Of a stretch of DNA of 64,000 bases, positions 41,182-49,412 are shown piece after piece. Each line of letters opens with the position of its first letter. Position 1 is the first letter of the stretch. Origin of the DNA: PLA3 sp964592235. GTDB taxonomy: Bacteria > Planctomycetota > Phycisphaerae > UBA1845 > UTPLA1. The translations under genes were made by a program, and so were the position numbers. Where the stretch lies: the NCBI GenBank assembly GCA_964592235.1, contig CAZQCF010000021.1, positions 4,300-68,299 on the forward strand, read 5' to 3'. Under the pieces are notes generated by a model that did no database searches, had not been told where the DNA came from, and was given only the letters and a program-made list of their open reading frames with translations.

Positions 41182-41625
41182 TTAAGCAACTCCTTGACTA
41201 GTCACGCTCCAATTGTCGCACTCGCCGTCTCGCTCCACCCTTGACACTGATGCGTCAAGGGCAGGCGGGACATTGGTTCCTCGGCGGATGATCCATCGGA
41301 TCATGTAATGTGCGGTGTGGCCCGCCTGATCGCCCGTGTAGGCCACTTTAACCGGGCTGCGGGTAGACAGCAACAAAAATTTGAAGTCGGTCGGACCCTG
41401 ACTCGGCGGACCGCTCGGCAGCGCGTCGCCGGGCACGTCGCCGGGTGCGGCGACCTTCACCCACACCTCCGCGCCGATCACGCCCTTCGGTTTGGCCCGG
41501 CGCGTGGGCGTGGCCTCATCGCAAAACCGCAAGATGTGTTGAAGACGATTGCGCCACTCGGTCAGGAAGGGCGGGTGCGAGGATGCCACGTGACGCGCGT
41601 TCCGTTGTGAATGTCCAGACGTCAA
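41182..41625 (-). pseudogene. C-terminal half of the family at 39491, probably a gene fragment
   Basis: An open frame of 147 codons, but the only start is a TTG and no good ribosome site is present. The core RLQHILRFCDEATPTRR, KPKGVIGAEVWVKV, and HYMIRWIIRRG is the beta-domain of the family whose N-terminal half is at 39491-39856. Beyond RRG the sequence departs from what I expect for the family and runs into the ribosome-site region of the MazG-like gene. The two halves are in permuted order, so neither is likely intact. Confidence 0.5.
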
Positions 41626-41631
41626 GAACCC

Positions 41632-41657
41632 GCTCCCTGACGGTCGCGGCTCGGATT
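41632..41657 (+). repeat. intergenic repeat R26, copy 3
   Basis: GCTCCCTGACGGTCGCGGCT and onward, third copy of the repeat at 1745-1770. Confidence 0.6.
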
Positions 41658-41679
41658 GAGACGCAATCGCTACCAGTAC

Positions 41680-41753
41680 CCGTCATTCCCGCGCAGGCGA
41701 GAACCCAATGACTTTGGTCTCACGCTGGACAATCCCGTTCGCGGGGGTGACGG
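41680..41753 (+). repeat. REP-like palindromic element
   Basis: CCGTCATTCCCGCG at the left and CGCGGGGGTGACGG at the right are imperfect inverted repeats around a 46-bp centre. Similar elements are dispersed in many GC-rich genomes. It lies next to R26 copy 3. Confidence 0.55.
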
Positions 41754-41775
41754 CTTTGCGACAACATTCAGGCGA

Positions 41776-42087
41776 TCAATGCGGTCCGGCGCGGAAGATG
41801 CGCGCGCTGGTGCCGCTCGCCGCGACCTTCAACACCGCGCGGCGATGGCAGTTCGGGCACTTGGCCACGTAGCGCGTTTCGTTCGGCCGGCGATAAACAC
41901 GAATGTAGTGACCGCAGCATGCGAAGTGGATGCCGATCCACGGGCGTGATCCCGTCGTCATCGGCTCCTGCGTCGGCACGGTTCCGGCGACCAGGCCGGG
42001 CGGCGCGGCGGGGACGAACCGTTCGGGGGTGTACTCGCCGTCGGGGGCGGAGATGATGTCAAGATAATCGCCGGTGGGGTCAGGCAT
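41776..42087 (-). CDS. small zinc-ribbon protein
   Basis: 103 residues from ATG 42087. The N-terminal half is a disordered Pro/Thr-rich stretch (MPDPTGDYLDIISAPDGEYTPERFVPAAPPG). The C-terminal half is a zinc ribbon: HFACCGHYIRVYRR and YVAKCPNCHRRAVLKV, with cysteine pairs as ligands, ending GTSARIFRA. Similar short ribbons recur in planctomycetes next to varied genes. No function known. The upstream extension to 42240 reads as non-coding and was dropped. Confidence 0.65.
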   Translation of the reverse strand: MPDPTGDYLDIISAPDGEYTPERFVPAAPPGLVAGTVPTQEPMTTGSRPWIGIHFACCGHYIRVYRRPNETRYVAKCPNCHRRAVLKVAASGTSARIFRAGPH

Positions 42088-42314
42088 AGGGTAGGTATCG
42101 GCCGATTCTGGGCGCGAGTTGTCCGATGTGGCCCACGCTGGGTAGCCCGCCCCATGAAGCGCAAAGTTTGCGGAGTGAGCAGATACAACTCTCCCCGCGG
42201 CCCATTCGCTGGAAACCAGGGCCCAATTGAGCAAGCACACCCAGATTCACGGGCAGGTCGCGCCGTAACAGGGCCGGTTGGAAAGCCGCGGCGCAGGGCC
42301 GTACCATTTGCGGC

Positions 42315-43007
42315 ATGAGCACGAAACACGGCGGCGGCGGAGTACAGTTGGCGGGGTCGATCCTGTCGGGCGATCTGCTCGATTTGGGCAGCGCGATTCG
42401 GCTGTGCGAGCAAGCCGGGGCGGACCTCATCCAGCTCGACGTGTGCGACGGACATTTCGTGCCGACGATCAGCTTTGGCGAGGCCGTGGTGAAGCGGACG
42501 TGCGAGGCGACGAAGCTGCCGGTGGAAGTGCACCTGATGGTGAGCCGGCCGGACGACTGGTTGAGCCGCATGGCGGGGCTCGGTCAGTTTCGGATGATCT
42601 TTCACCTGGAGGTGAGCACGCGGGCGATGGGAGTGATCCAGGGGATCGAGCGCGGCGGCTGGAAGCCGGGCGTGGCGATCAACCCGGAGACGCCGGCGAG
42701 CGCGCTGGAGCCGGTGCTGCCGTATCTTGACAATGTGTGCGTGATGGGGATCGCGCCGGGTTTCGCGGGCCAGGCGATGCTGGAATATACGTTTGTCAAG
42801 ATCGCAGACATCCGGCGGCTGATTGAGAAGACGGGGTCGAAGGCGACGATCACGGTTGATGGTGGTGTGAAGGCAAATAACGCCCGGCGGCTGGTCGAGG
42901 CGGGGGCGGATATCCTGGTGGTCTCGTCGGGGATGTTTCAGCATCCGCGGCCGCCGGAGAGCTTGAAGGAGATTCGTGCGGCGTGTGGGGAAACGCCAAA
43001 ACGTTGA
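42315..43007 (+). CDS. rpe: ribulose-phosphate 3-epimerase
   Basis: 230-residue TIM-barrel enzyme interconverting ribulose 5-phosphate and xylulose 5-phosphate in the pentose phosphate or Calvin pathway. It shows QLAGSILSGDLLDLGSAI, the metal/catalytic motif LIQLDVCDGHFVPTISFG, HLMVSRPDDW, GIAPGFAGQ, and ITVDGGVKANNARRLVEAGAD. Length and order are standard. RpiB, the partner pentose-phosphate isomerase, is at 55511. TACCAT lies 7 bases before ATG, a possible leaderless promoter. Confidence 0.95.
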   Translation: MSTKHGGGGVQLAGSILSGDLLDLGSAIRLCEQAGADLIQLDVCDGHFVPTISFGEAVVKRTCEATKLPVEVHLMVSRPDDWLSRMAGLGQFRMIFHLEVSTRAMGVIQGIERGGWKPGVAINPETPASALEPVLPYLDNVCVMGIAPGFAGQAMLEYTFVKIADIRRLIEKTGSKATITVDGGVKANNARRLVEAGADILVVSSGMFQHPRPPESLKEIRAACGETPKR

Positions 43008-43051
43008 AACGCCAAAACGCGAAGTGCGAATGGCGAAGTGAGCGAACGCAG

Positions 43052-43070
43052 GGTGCGTCCTCGACGCACC
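43052..43070 (+). repeat. intergenic hairpin repeat, copy 3
   Basis: Identical in all 19 bases to 21788-21806 (GGTGCGTC-CTC-GACGCACC). The following 140 bp before the tRNA consist of degenerate short repeats of GGCTCATGGCT-like sequence. Confidence 0.65.
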
Positions 43071-43220
43071 AGATTAGCTAACGGCTTGGAGCTAACAGCT
43101 ATACTAGACTGGCTCGCGGCTCAAGGCTGATTAGGATTGGCTGACGGCTGTTGGCCAGGAGCTCATGACTGAATCGGGTTTGGCTCATGGCGCTAGGCTG
43201 AAGGCTCATGGCTTGAAAAT

Positions 43221-43307
43221 GGAGAGGTGGCCGAGTGGCTTAAGGCGGCGGTCTTGAAAACCGCAGTACGGGAAACTGTACCGGGGGTTCGAATCCCTCC
43301 CTCTCCG
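43221..43307 (+). tRNA. tRNA-Ser(TGA)
   Basis: 87 nt. Acceptor stem GGAGAGG pairs with CCTCTCC plus discriminator G. D-arm GGCCGAGTGGCTTAAGGC; anticodon stem-loop GCGGTCTTGAAAACCGC with anticodon TGA; long variable arm AGTACGGGAAACTGTACC typical of class II; T-arm GGGTTCGAATCCC. No encoded CCA. Confidence 0.97.
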
Positions 43308-43359
43308 GTTGATCGGTGTCGAGTGGGTTGTTGAGCGCCGCAAGACTGACCGGCCTGTC

Positions 43360-43839
43360 ATGAGCGGGCCGATTTCAATTCGCAGACTTGAAATGACGAC
43401 AACCGCCAGGGTGACTTGTGGTTGCACCGAGTTCGGCGGTGTCTGTGCTGCGTGCCCGGAGAATCCCGCGCGCCAGGGCCGTTCCATCACAAAACGGAAT
43501 GCGGACTCCTGCCTTCCTCCGCAGGCGGATCGCGCGATCAAGCTCCTTGCCCAATGCCGGCGCCTGACCCGGCGCGAGCGCGAGGTGCTCACGCTCTGCT
43601 GCTGCGGCCAGAAGAACTCACTGATCGCCGCGACGCTCGGCATCTCGGCGTCGGCGGTCCGGCGGCACTTGCGCAATCTCCACCGAAAGACGAATACGGC
43701 AGACAAAGCGGAATTGATTCTCAATCTCTGGCATTCCTGCCGAAACTGCCCGGAGCCGATCGAGACTCCATCCCGGCGGCGCGCGGCACCCCCGGGCCAG
43801 CGCCGGCGTGGCACCAAACCTCGTCGTGCCGTTACGTGA
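43360..43839 (+). CDS. LuxR-type HTH regulator with cysteine-rich N-terminus
   Basis: 159 residues if ATG 43360 is used; ATG 43393 is equally possible. The C-terminal HTH is clear: CRRLTRREREVLTLCCCGQKNSLIAATLGISASAVRRHLRNLHRKTNTADKAELIL, the LuxR/GerE pattern. The N-terminus has clustered cysteines (CGCTEFGGVCAACPEN), perhaps a metal site. No receiver or ligand-binding domain. It lies just after the tRNA and upstream of the large surface-protein gene, which may be its target. Confidence 0.7.
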   Translation: MSGPISIRRLEMTTTARVTCGCTEFGGVCAACPENPARQGRSITKRNADSCLPPQADRAIKLLAQCRRLTRREREVLTLCCCGQKNSLIAATLGISASAVRRHLRNLHRKTNTADKAELILNLWHSCRNCPEPIETPSRRRAAPPGQRRRGTKPRRAVT

Positions 43840-44033
43840 AGCACTCGTATCCGCCCTGAAGCATACGTATCCGTATAGATACCTCGTCACCCCTTCCTTC
43901 GACTCATAATCTCATCTTCATCACTGCGCGTCGGCGTCGTGCCGGCGATCATCGCAGTTTGCACATTCAGGGGGACAGAATCCGCCCAGCGTCAATGATC
44001 CAAGGGTGCCTTCGCTATTGAAACGAGGAATCC

Positions 44034-46373
44034 ATGTCACCTCACGAGTCAGCGCCGCGCGGCGGTGCCAGCACTAATCGCCTTCATCCATCCACGCCGT
44101 TTCGCATTATCACCGCGTTCGCCTCGATCGCGTTTTTGTGCATGCTGCTCGCGCCGACCTCGGTGAGGTCGGCCCCACGCGAACGACCGCAGATTCTGCC
44201 AGGCGGGAACAACTGGCGCCCGCCCACCGATGCCATGCCGCGCGCGCTGGGCACGCAGGACCTCGCTTCGGGACTTACGCCCACGGATCTTGTGACCGCG
44301 CTGCTCGGACCGGGTGTCACCGTATCCAATGTGACGTTTACCGGCGCGAACGTCTCGGCCGGAACGTTCAGCGGCGGCACGGGCATTGTCGGCTTTCCCA
44401 GCGGCATCATGTTGAGCAGCGGGAACATCGCGTTTGTGCCCGGGCCGAACACGCAGGACTCCGTCAGCGGCGTCAACGCGGGGATCGGCGACCCCGATCT
44501 GACGGGATTGATTCCCGGTTACACGACGTTCGATGCCGCCGTGTTGGAGTTTGATTTCACGTGCACCGGCACGCAGGTCATCCAGTTCCAGTACGTGTTC
44601 ACGTCGGAAGAGTACAACGAATGGGTCAATACGGCGTTTAACGACGTGTTTGGATTCTTCCTCAACGGCACGAACATCGCGCTCATTCCCGGCAGCGCGG
44701 GGACGCCGGTCAGCATCAATAACCTAAACTGCGGAAACCCGTTCAACCCGCCGGCCGGCAGCTATTGCAACTTGTTTGTCAATAATCGCTGCGCCGATAT
44801 CCCGCCGGGTACGTTCCCCTGTGTGGGCGTGCGTGATACGGAGATGGACGGCCTGACGGTCGTGCTGACGGCGACGGGAGTCTTGAACCCCGGATTGAAT
44901 CACATCAAGCTGGCCATCGCGGACGCGGGGGATCAGGTGCTTGACTCGAATGTCTTCATTCAGGGGCAGAGTTTTGTGTGCGGCGAGCCGAGGGGCGCCT
45001 GCTGTGATACCAGTGGGGCGACGCCGACCTGCACGAATGATGTCTTGCAAGCTGCCTGTCAGGGGCCGGGACAAACCTGGAGCGTTGGTCTGGCCTGTGA
45101 TCAGTTGAGCCCCCCATGCCCCACCACCGCGCCGCCGACGGGGACGAACTGCGCGAATCCGGTTCCCGTCACGTCCTTGCCGTTTGCGGATGTGAACACG
45201 ACGAGCGACAAGATCAACGACTATACAGACACCTGTCTTGTTAACTACGACAATGGCCGTGACATCGTTTACGAGCTGACCGTCACCGCCACGCAATGCG
45301 TCGACATCACCGTGACCGGCGCGACGCCGCAGGACAACTGGATCGGCGTGGCGCTGGACAGCACCTGCCCGCCAGGCGCCGCATGCATCGCACAGGGAAC
45401 GAGCCAGGGCAACGTGGCGACCATCAGCAATCTAACGCTGCCGCCGGGCACGTATTACCTGATGATCGACCGGTGGCCCCAGGGAAATGACAGCCTCGAC
45501 TTCACGCTTAACATCACAGACTGCGGCGGAGCGCCGACTGGCGCCTGCTGCAACACCCTCACGACCGTCTGCACGAGCAATGTCCTGGAGGTGAATTGCC
45601 AGAATCCCGGCGACGTGTGGAGCGTGGGCCTGACCTGCGGGCAACTGAATCCGCCCTGTTCCCCGTCGGATGACATCCCCGGGAAGGATTGCGAGTTTCC
45701 GTTTCTTGTCACTGCCATCCCCTTCGAAGACATCAATACGACGGCAGACAAGCAAGAGGATTATTCGGCAACCTGCCTTGGTGCCTACGACACGGGCGAT
45801 GACATTCTCTACCAGATTTCGATCACGGCTCCGCGCTGCGTCGATATCACCGTCTCCGGCGCGACGCCGATCGATCATTCCATTGGCGTCGTGCTGGACA
45901 CCGCGTGCCCGCCGGGGGCATCCTGTCTCGCGTTTGCGACAGCCACGGGAACCGTTGCGACAATCACCCATCAGTCGCTGGCGCCCGGTACGTACTATCT
46001 CATGATTGACCGGTTGCCCCAGGGAGCCAATGAGGTATTGAACTTCAGATTGAGTATCGCGGACTGCCCCGCGCCGGCGGGCGCCTGTTGCCTGCAGGAT
46101 GGCGGGTGTGCGCAACTCACTGAAGCAGACTGCACGAACGCAAAGGGCCTTTCCTGGGCCGTGGATACACCATGCTCGCCCAATCCTTGCGCGTACGCGA
46201 AGGGAGATGTGAACTGCGACACGTTCATCGACGTATTTGATATTCCGTACTTCGTCGATGCGATGCTCGATGTTTACGCCGGATGTGACATCACCCTGGC
46301 GGACATGAACGGCGATGGAAGCCAGGACGGTCTTGACGTTCAAGGGTTTGTTGACGTTTTGCTGACGCCGTAG
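44034..46373 (+). CDS. secreted choice-of-anchor L protein with repeats and dockerin tail
   Basis: 779 residues. The signal peptide is FRIITAFASIAFLCMLLAPTSVRSA. A choice-of-anchor L-like domain follows (about 70-320: LVTALLGPGVTVSNVTFTG, AAVLEFDFTCTGTQVIQFQYVFTSEEYNEWVNTAFNDVFGFFLNG). Next are two similar cysteine-containing modules, each a GACC-D/N..C..N.WSVGL-C.QL.PPC block plus a beta-domain (NTTxDKxxDY.. LPPGTYYLMIDR), and a third short GACC block. The last 55 residues are a dockerin pair: GDVNCDTFIDVFDIPYFVDAML and DMNGDGSQDGLDVQGFVDVLL. An adhesive or matrix protein is likely. Confidence 0.88.
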   Translation: MSPHESAPRGGASTNRLHPSTPFRIITAFASIAFLCMLLAPTSVRSAPRERPQILPGGNNWRPPTDAMPRALGTQDLASGLTPTDLVTALLGPGVTVSNVTFTGANVSAGTFSGGTGIVGFPSGIMLSSGNIAFVPGPNTQDSVSGVNAGIGDPDLTGLIPGYTTFDAAVLEFDFTCTGTQVIQFQYVFTSEEYNEWVNTAFNDVFGFFLNGTNIALIPGSAGTPVSINNLNCGNPFNPPAGSYCNLFVNNRCADIPPGTFPCVGVRDTEMDGLTVVLTATGVLNPGLNHIKLAIADAGDQVLDSNVFIQGQSFVCGEPRGACCDTSGATPTCTNDVLQAACQGPGQTWSVGLACDQLSPPCPTTAPPTGTNCANPVPVTSLPFADVNTTSDKINDYTDTCLVNYDNGRDIVYELTVTATQCVDITVTGATPQDNWIGVALDSTCPPGAACIAQGTSQGNVATISNLTLPPGTYYLMIDRWPQGNDSLDFTLNITDCGGAPTGACCNTLTTVCTSNVLEVNCQNPGDVWSVGLTCGQLNPPCSPSDDIPGKDCEFPFLVTAIPFEDINTTADKQEDYSATCLGAYDTGDDILYQISITAPRCVDITVSGATPIDHSIGVVLDTACPPGASCLAFATATGTVATITHQSLAPGTYYLMIDRLPQGANEVLNFRLSIADCPAPAGACCLQDGGCAQLTEADCTNAKGLSWAVDTPCSPNPCAYAKGDVNCDTFIDVFDIPYFVDAMLDVYAGCDITLADMNGDGSQDGLDVQGFVDVLLTP

Positions 46374-46562
46374 CACGGCCAGCAATGCCTTGACCGCCAA
46401 CGTGGCGCGGCGGGGAGAGTCGAGTGGGTCATCGGCTCGTCGAAGCTGACGAGGAGAAGACCTTTGTCTCAACGTCATGACCCGATCTGCAACCTGGATT
46501 CCCGCCCTCGCGAGACTGGCGACTTCGTGAATTCGCTCATCGCACAGTCAGAGTCGTGCGAA

Positions 46563-47495
46563 TTATAATTTATATACATCCGTACTCATATACTTCAGGC
46601 CCGAGTCGATCATCAGCGTGACGACGTGCGCGGTCGGGCCAAGCGATTGTGCCACACGCAGCGCAGCGACGACGTTTGCGCCCGACGACGTGCCGGCACA
46701 GAGGCCCTCGTCCCGCGCGAGGCGGCGGGCCATTGCCTTTGCCTCGGCGCTGCTCACCGGCTCAACGCGGTCGGTGAGCGACGGGTCCCACAGCGGCGGC
46801 GGGCGGCCGATGCCGATGCCTTCGATCGTGTGCGCGCCGGGCTGGCAACCGGACAGCACCGCAGACTCGGCCGGCTCGACAGCGACAAATTGCAATTTCG
46901 GGTTGCGCCGCCGCAGGATCGTGACCACCCCGCGCGACGACGCGCCGGTGCCGACGGCCTGCACGAAGCCGTCGACCTGCCCGCCGGTCTGCGACCAGAT
47001 TTCCTCGGCGAGGCCGTGATAGCCCGCGGGGCTGTCGGTGTTGTTAAGCTGGTCGGTCCAGAAGGTGTTCGGCTCGCGGCTGATCTCGTGCGCGGCGGCG
47101 ATCATGTCGTTAAAGAGCTGCCTGGTACTCAAGCCGCCTTCGCTGTGGACGAGGGCGATCTCCGCGCCCAGGGCAGCCATGTGCGCCCGTTTCTCGGCAC
47201 TGAAGGCGTTGGAAGTGACCAGGCGAAGGCGATAGCCACGCGCGGCGCAGACTAGTGCGAGCGACGTGCCGGTGCTGCCGCCGGTGTACTCGACGACCGT
47301 TCCGCCGGGTTTCAGCCGGCCGTCGCGCTGGGCCGCGTCGATCATGGCGAGAGCGACGCGGTCCTTCATGCTGCCGGTGGGATTCTCCCATTCAAGCTTA
47401 ACGGAGATTCGCGCGGCGCCTTCGGGGACGACGCGGCGCAGCGGTACGAGCGAGGTGTTGCCGATGGCAGAGAGGATGGCGGCGTCATGTTTCAT
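46563..47495 (-). CDS. PLP-dependent cysteine synthase-family enzyme
   Basis: 310-residue fold-type II PLP enzyme. The PLP lysine is in NPTGSMKDRVA (about residues 38-48); the phosphate loop GTGASSRG and TGGSTGTSL substrate loop are present. Fold relatives include O-acetylserine sulfhydrylase, cystathionine beta-synthase and others. The start IGNTSLVPLRRV is cysteine-synthase-like, and I would place it as a cysteine synthase-type protein whose sulfur substrate is unknown. It is divergent from the kinase gene at 47637. A cysteine desulfurase is at 53122. Confidence 0.85.
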   Translation of the reverse strand: MKHDAAILSAIGNTSLVPLRRVVPEGAARISVKLEWENPTGSMKDRVALAMIDAAQRDGRLKPGGTVVEYTGGSTGTSLALVCAARGYRLRLVTSNAFSAEKRAHMAALGAEIALVHSEGGLSTRQLFNDMIAAAHEISREPNTFWTDQLNNTDSPAGYHGLAEEIWSQTGGQVDGFVQAVGTGASSRGVVTILRRRNPKLQFVAVEPAESAVLSGCQPGAHTIEGIGIGRPPPLWDPSLTDRVEPVSSAEAKAMARRLARDEGLCAGTSSGANVVAALRVAQSLGPTAHVVTLMIDSGLKYMSTDVYKL

Positions 47496-47624
47496 GGCTG
47501 ATTCCAGACGTACACGAGCGTAAGGGATTTTCCGGCAGGTACAACACTCGAGGGCCTGCGCCGGGCATCATCGGCAAATGAGAGCAAGCCCCTGGACTTC
47601 ATCCGGTACACCAGGAATCCCGGC

Positions 47625-47630
47625 TATGAT
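47625..47630 (+). promoter_or_regulatory. candidate -10 box, leaderless
   Basis: TATGAT lies 6 bases before ATG 47637; transcription would start on or next to the ATG. No clear -35. Confidence 0.3.
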
Positions 47631-47636
47631 GTATTT

Positions 47637-49412
47637 ATGGACCCTCCGCAGACACAGGCACCCGGGCGCGCGGACCACGATCGACGTGTTTCGGAGTTCT
47701 GGTCTCTGGCGCAGCGCATCGCGCTGGCGGGGACACGCGGCGCGGGACGGTTGGCATTTCTGTCGCAGGTCACGGGGCCGTTGCTGGCATTCGCGCGATG
47801 CCGCGCGGCCCAGTGGTGGATGCCCGACGTCGATCACGACTACACGTGGCGATCGTCGCTTCAAACTCGCGGCGACGGAGTTGAATCCGCGGAATCACGG
47901 TTCGAACTCCTGCCGGCCGCCGGATCATCCGATCCCCAGCGCGCCGACGGGAAGTCCTCGCGAACGATCATGCCGCTCTCGCAGCGTATTACGTCGCTGA
48001 TGGCCGTCTTGTCCGATCCGCCGGCCGGCCAAACGGTCGCACGCTCGGTCCTGCTGAATGATGCTGCGTCGCGCGGCAAGTTGGTGGCCGCCGCTTCGCG
48101 CGACCCGGCATTCGGTTCGCTGGCACACGATCCGACGTGCGGCACCGTCTTACTTCTACGGTTGCAAGATGATTCAGGCTTCGCGGGATTGCTGGCGCTG
48201 ATGGCGCGCGAGGAGGGGCAGATCCCACAGGCGGAGTTGGAGTTGTATGAGCAGCTGGCGGATACGATCGCGCGAGCCGTGATCAACCGGCGGGCGCAGT
48301 TCCGTTTGCGCGAGCGGATCAAGGAACTGACCTGTCTGCATGGCGTAGCACAGGAGATTCAGAAGCACGGCGAATCGCTCGATGCGGTGCTGCGCGCGAT
48401 CGTCGGATTGCTGCCACGGGCGATGCAGTTCCCCGAACTGGCCGACGCGCGGATTCAAGTGGACAACACGATCTTCGACGCGCGGGGCGCGGCCCCGACC
48501 GAACGCATTCTGATCACGGACATCCGCGCCGCGGGCAGCCGGCGCGGAACGCTTTCCGTGTGGTACACGGCGGACCATCCGGAGCTTGCGGGTGGCGCTT
48601 TCCTGCGCGAGGAGCACGATCTGCTCCGAAGCGTGGCGCATGAAATCGGTCTGCTGGTGGAGCGAAGCGATTCGGCGGCGGCCAAAGCGTCGCTGGCGGA
48701 GCAGTTGCGGCACGCGGATCGGCTGGCGACGATCGGGCAACTGGCGGCGGGCGTGGCGCACGAGCTGAACGAGCCGCTGGGCAACATCATGGGCTTTGCG
48801 CAACTGGTCGAGAAAGATGCGACGCTGTCGGACGCCGCGAGGCGCGACGTGGGGCAGATCGTGCGCGCGGCGCTGCACGGCCGGGAGATCGTGAAGAAGC
48901 TTCTCCTGTTTTCGCGTCAGAGCGACGCCTCGCGTATGCGGCTGGACCTGAATGAAGTGATCCACCAGAGCCTGTATTTTCTCGAAGCGCGGTGCCGGCA
49001 AAGCGGCATCGAGCTGCAACTGAAGCTCGCGAACGATCCGATGCCGGTGGTAGGCGTCTCGTCGGAGCTGACGCAGGTCGTCGTGAACCTCACGGTGAAC
49101 GCGATCCAGGCGATGCCGCAGGGCGGCGTACTGACAATCGGAACACACCAGGCCGCGGATGCCGTCCATCTTACGGTCGCCGACACCGGCGCCGGCATGG
49201 ATGAGGCGACGCAGCGGCGGCTCTTCACTCCGTTTTTTACGACGAAGGATGTCGGCGAGGGAACGGGGCTGGGGCTGTCGGTCGTGCTGGGGATTGTCTC
49301 CGTGCACGGCGGTACGATTCACGTGGAAAGCGCCGTCGGGCGTGGATCGCGCTTCGCCATCCAACTCCCACGCGCGCCGGGCACAACCATGGGAGCGACC
49401 GACACCGCATGA
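47637..49412 (+). CDS. GAF-type sensor histidine kinase
   Basis: 591 residues, no membrane segments, so cytoplasmic. The N-terminal 150 residues are unassigned; GAF-like regions appear at about 60-215 and 225-345. The HisKA domain has ADRLATIGQLAAGVAHELNEPLGN with phospho-acceptor H375, followed by the HATPase domain: N box VVNLTVNAIQAMPQGG, G1 DTGAGM, F box LFTPFFTTK, G2 GTGLGLSVV. Stop overlaps the next gene by ATGA, so it is paired with the sigma-54 activator that follows. Signal unknown; the downstream glutamate dehydrogenase suggests nitrogen. Confidence 0.9.
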   Translation: MDPPQTQAPGRADHDRRVSEFWSLAQRIALAGTRGAGRLAFLSQVTGPLLAFARCRAAQWWMPDVDHDYTWRSSLQTRGDGVESAESRFELLPAAGSSDPQRADGKSSRTIMPLSQRITSLMAVLSDPPAGQTVARSVLLNDAASRGKLVAAASRDPAFGSLAHDPTCGTVLLLRLQDDSGFAGLLALMAREEGQIPQAELELYEQLADTIARAVINRRAQFRLRERIKELTCLHGVAQEIQKHGESLDAVLRAIVGLLPRAMQFPELADARIQVDNTIFDARGAAPTERILITDIRAAGSRRGTLSVWYTADHPELAGGAFLREEHDLLRSVAHEIGLLVERSDSAAAKASLAEQLRHADRLATIGQLAAGVAHELNEPLGNIMGFAQLVEKDATLSDAARRDVGQIVRAALHGREIVKKLLLFSRQSDASRMRLDLNEVIHQSLYFLEARCRQSGIELQLKLANDPMPVVGVSSELTQVVVNLTVNAIQAMPQGGVLTIGTHQAADAVHLTVADTGAGMDEATQRRLFTPFFTTKDVGEGTGLGLSVVLGIVSVHGGTIHVESAVGRGSRFAIQLPRAPGTTMGATDTA

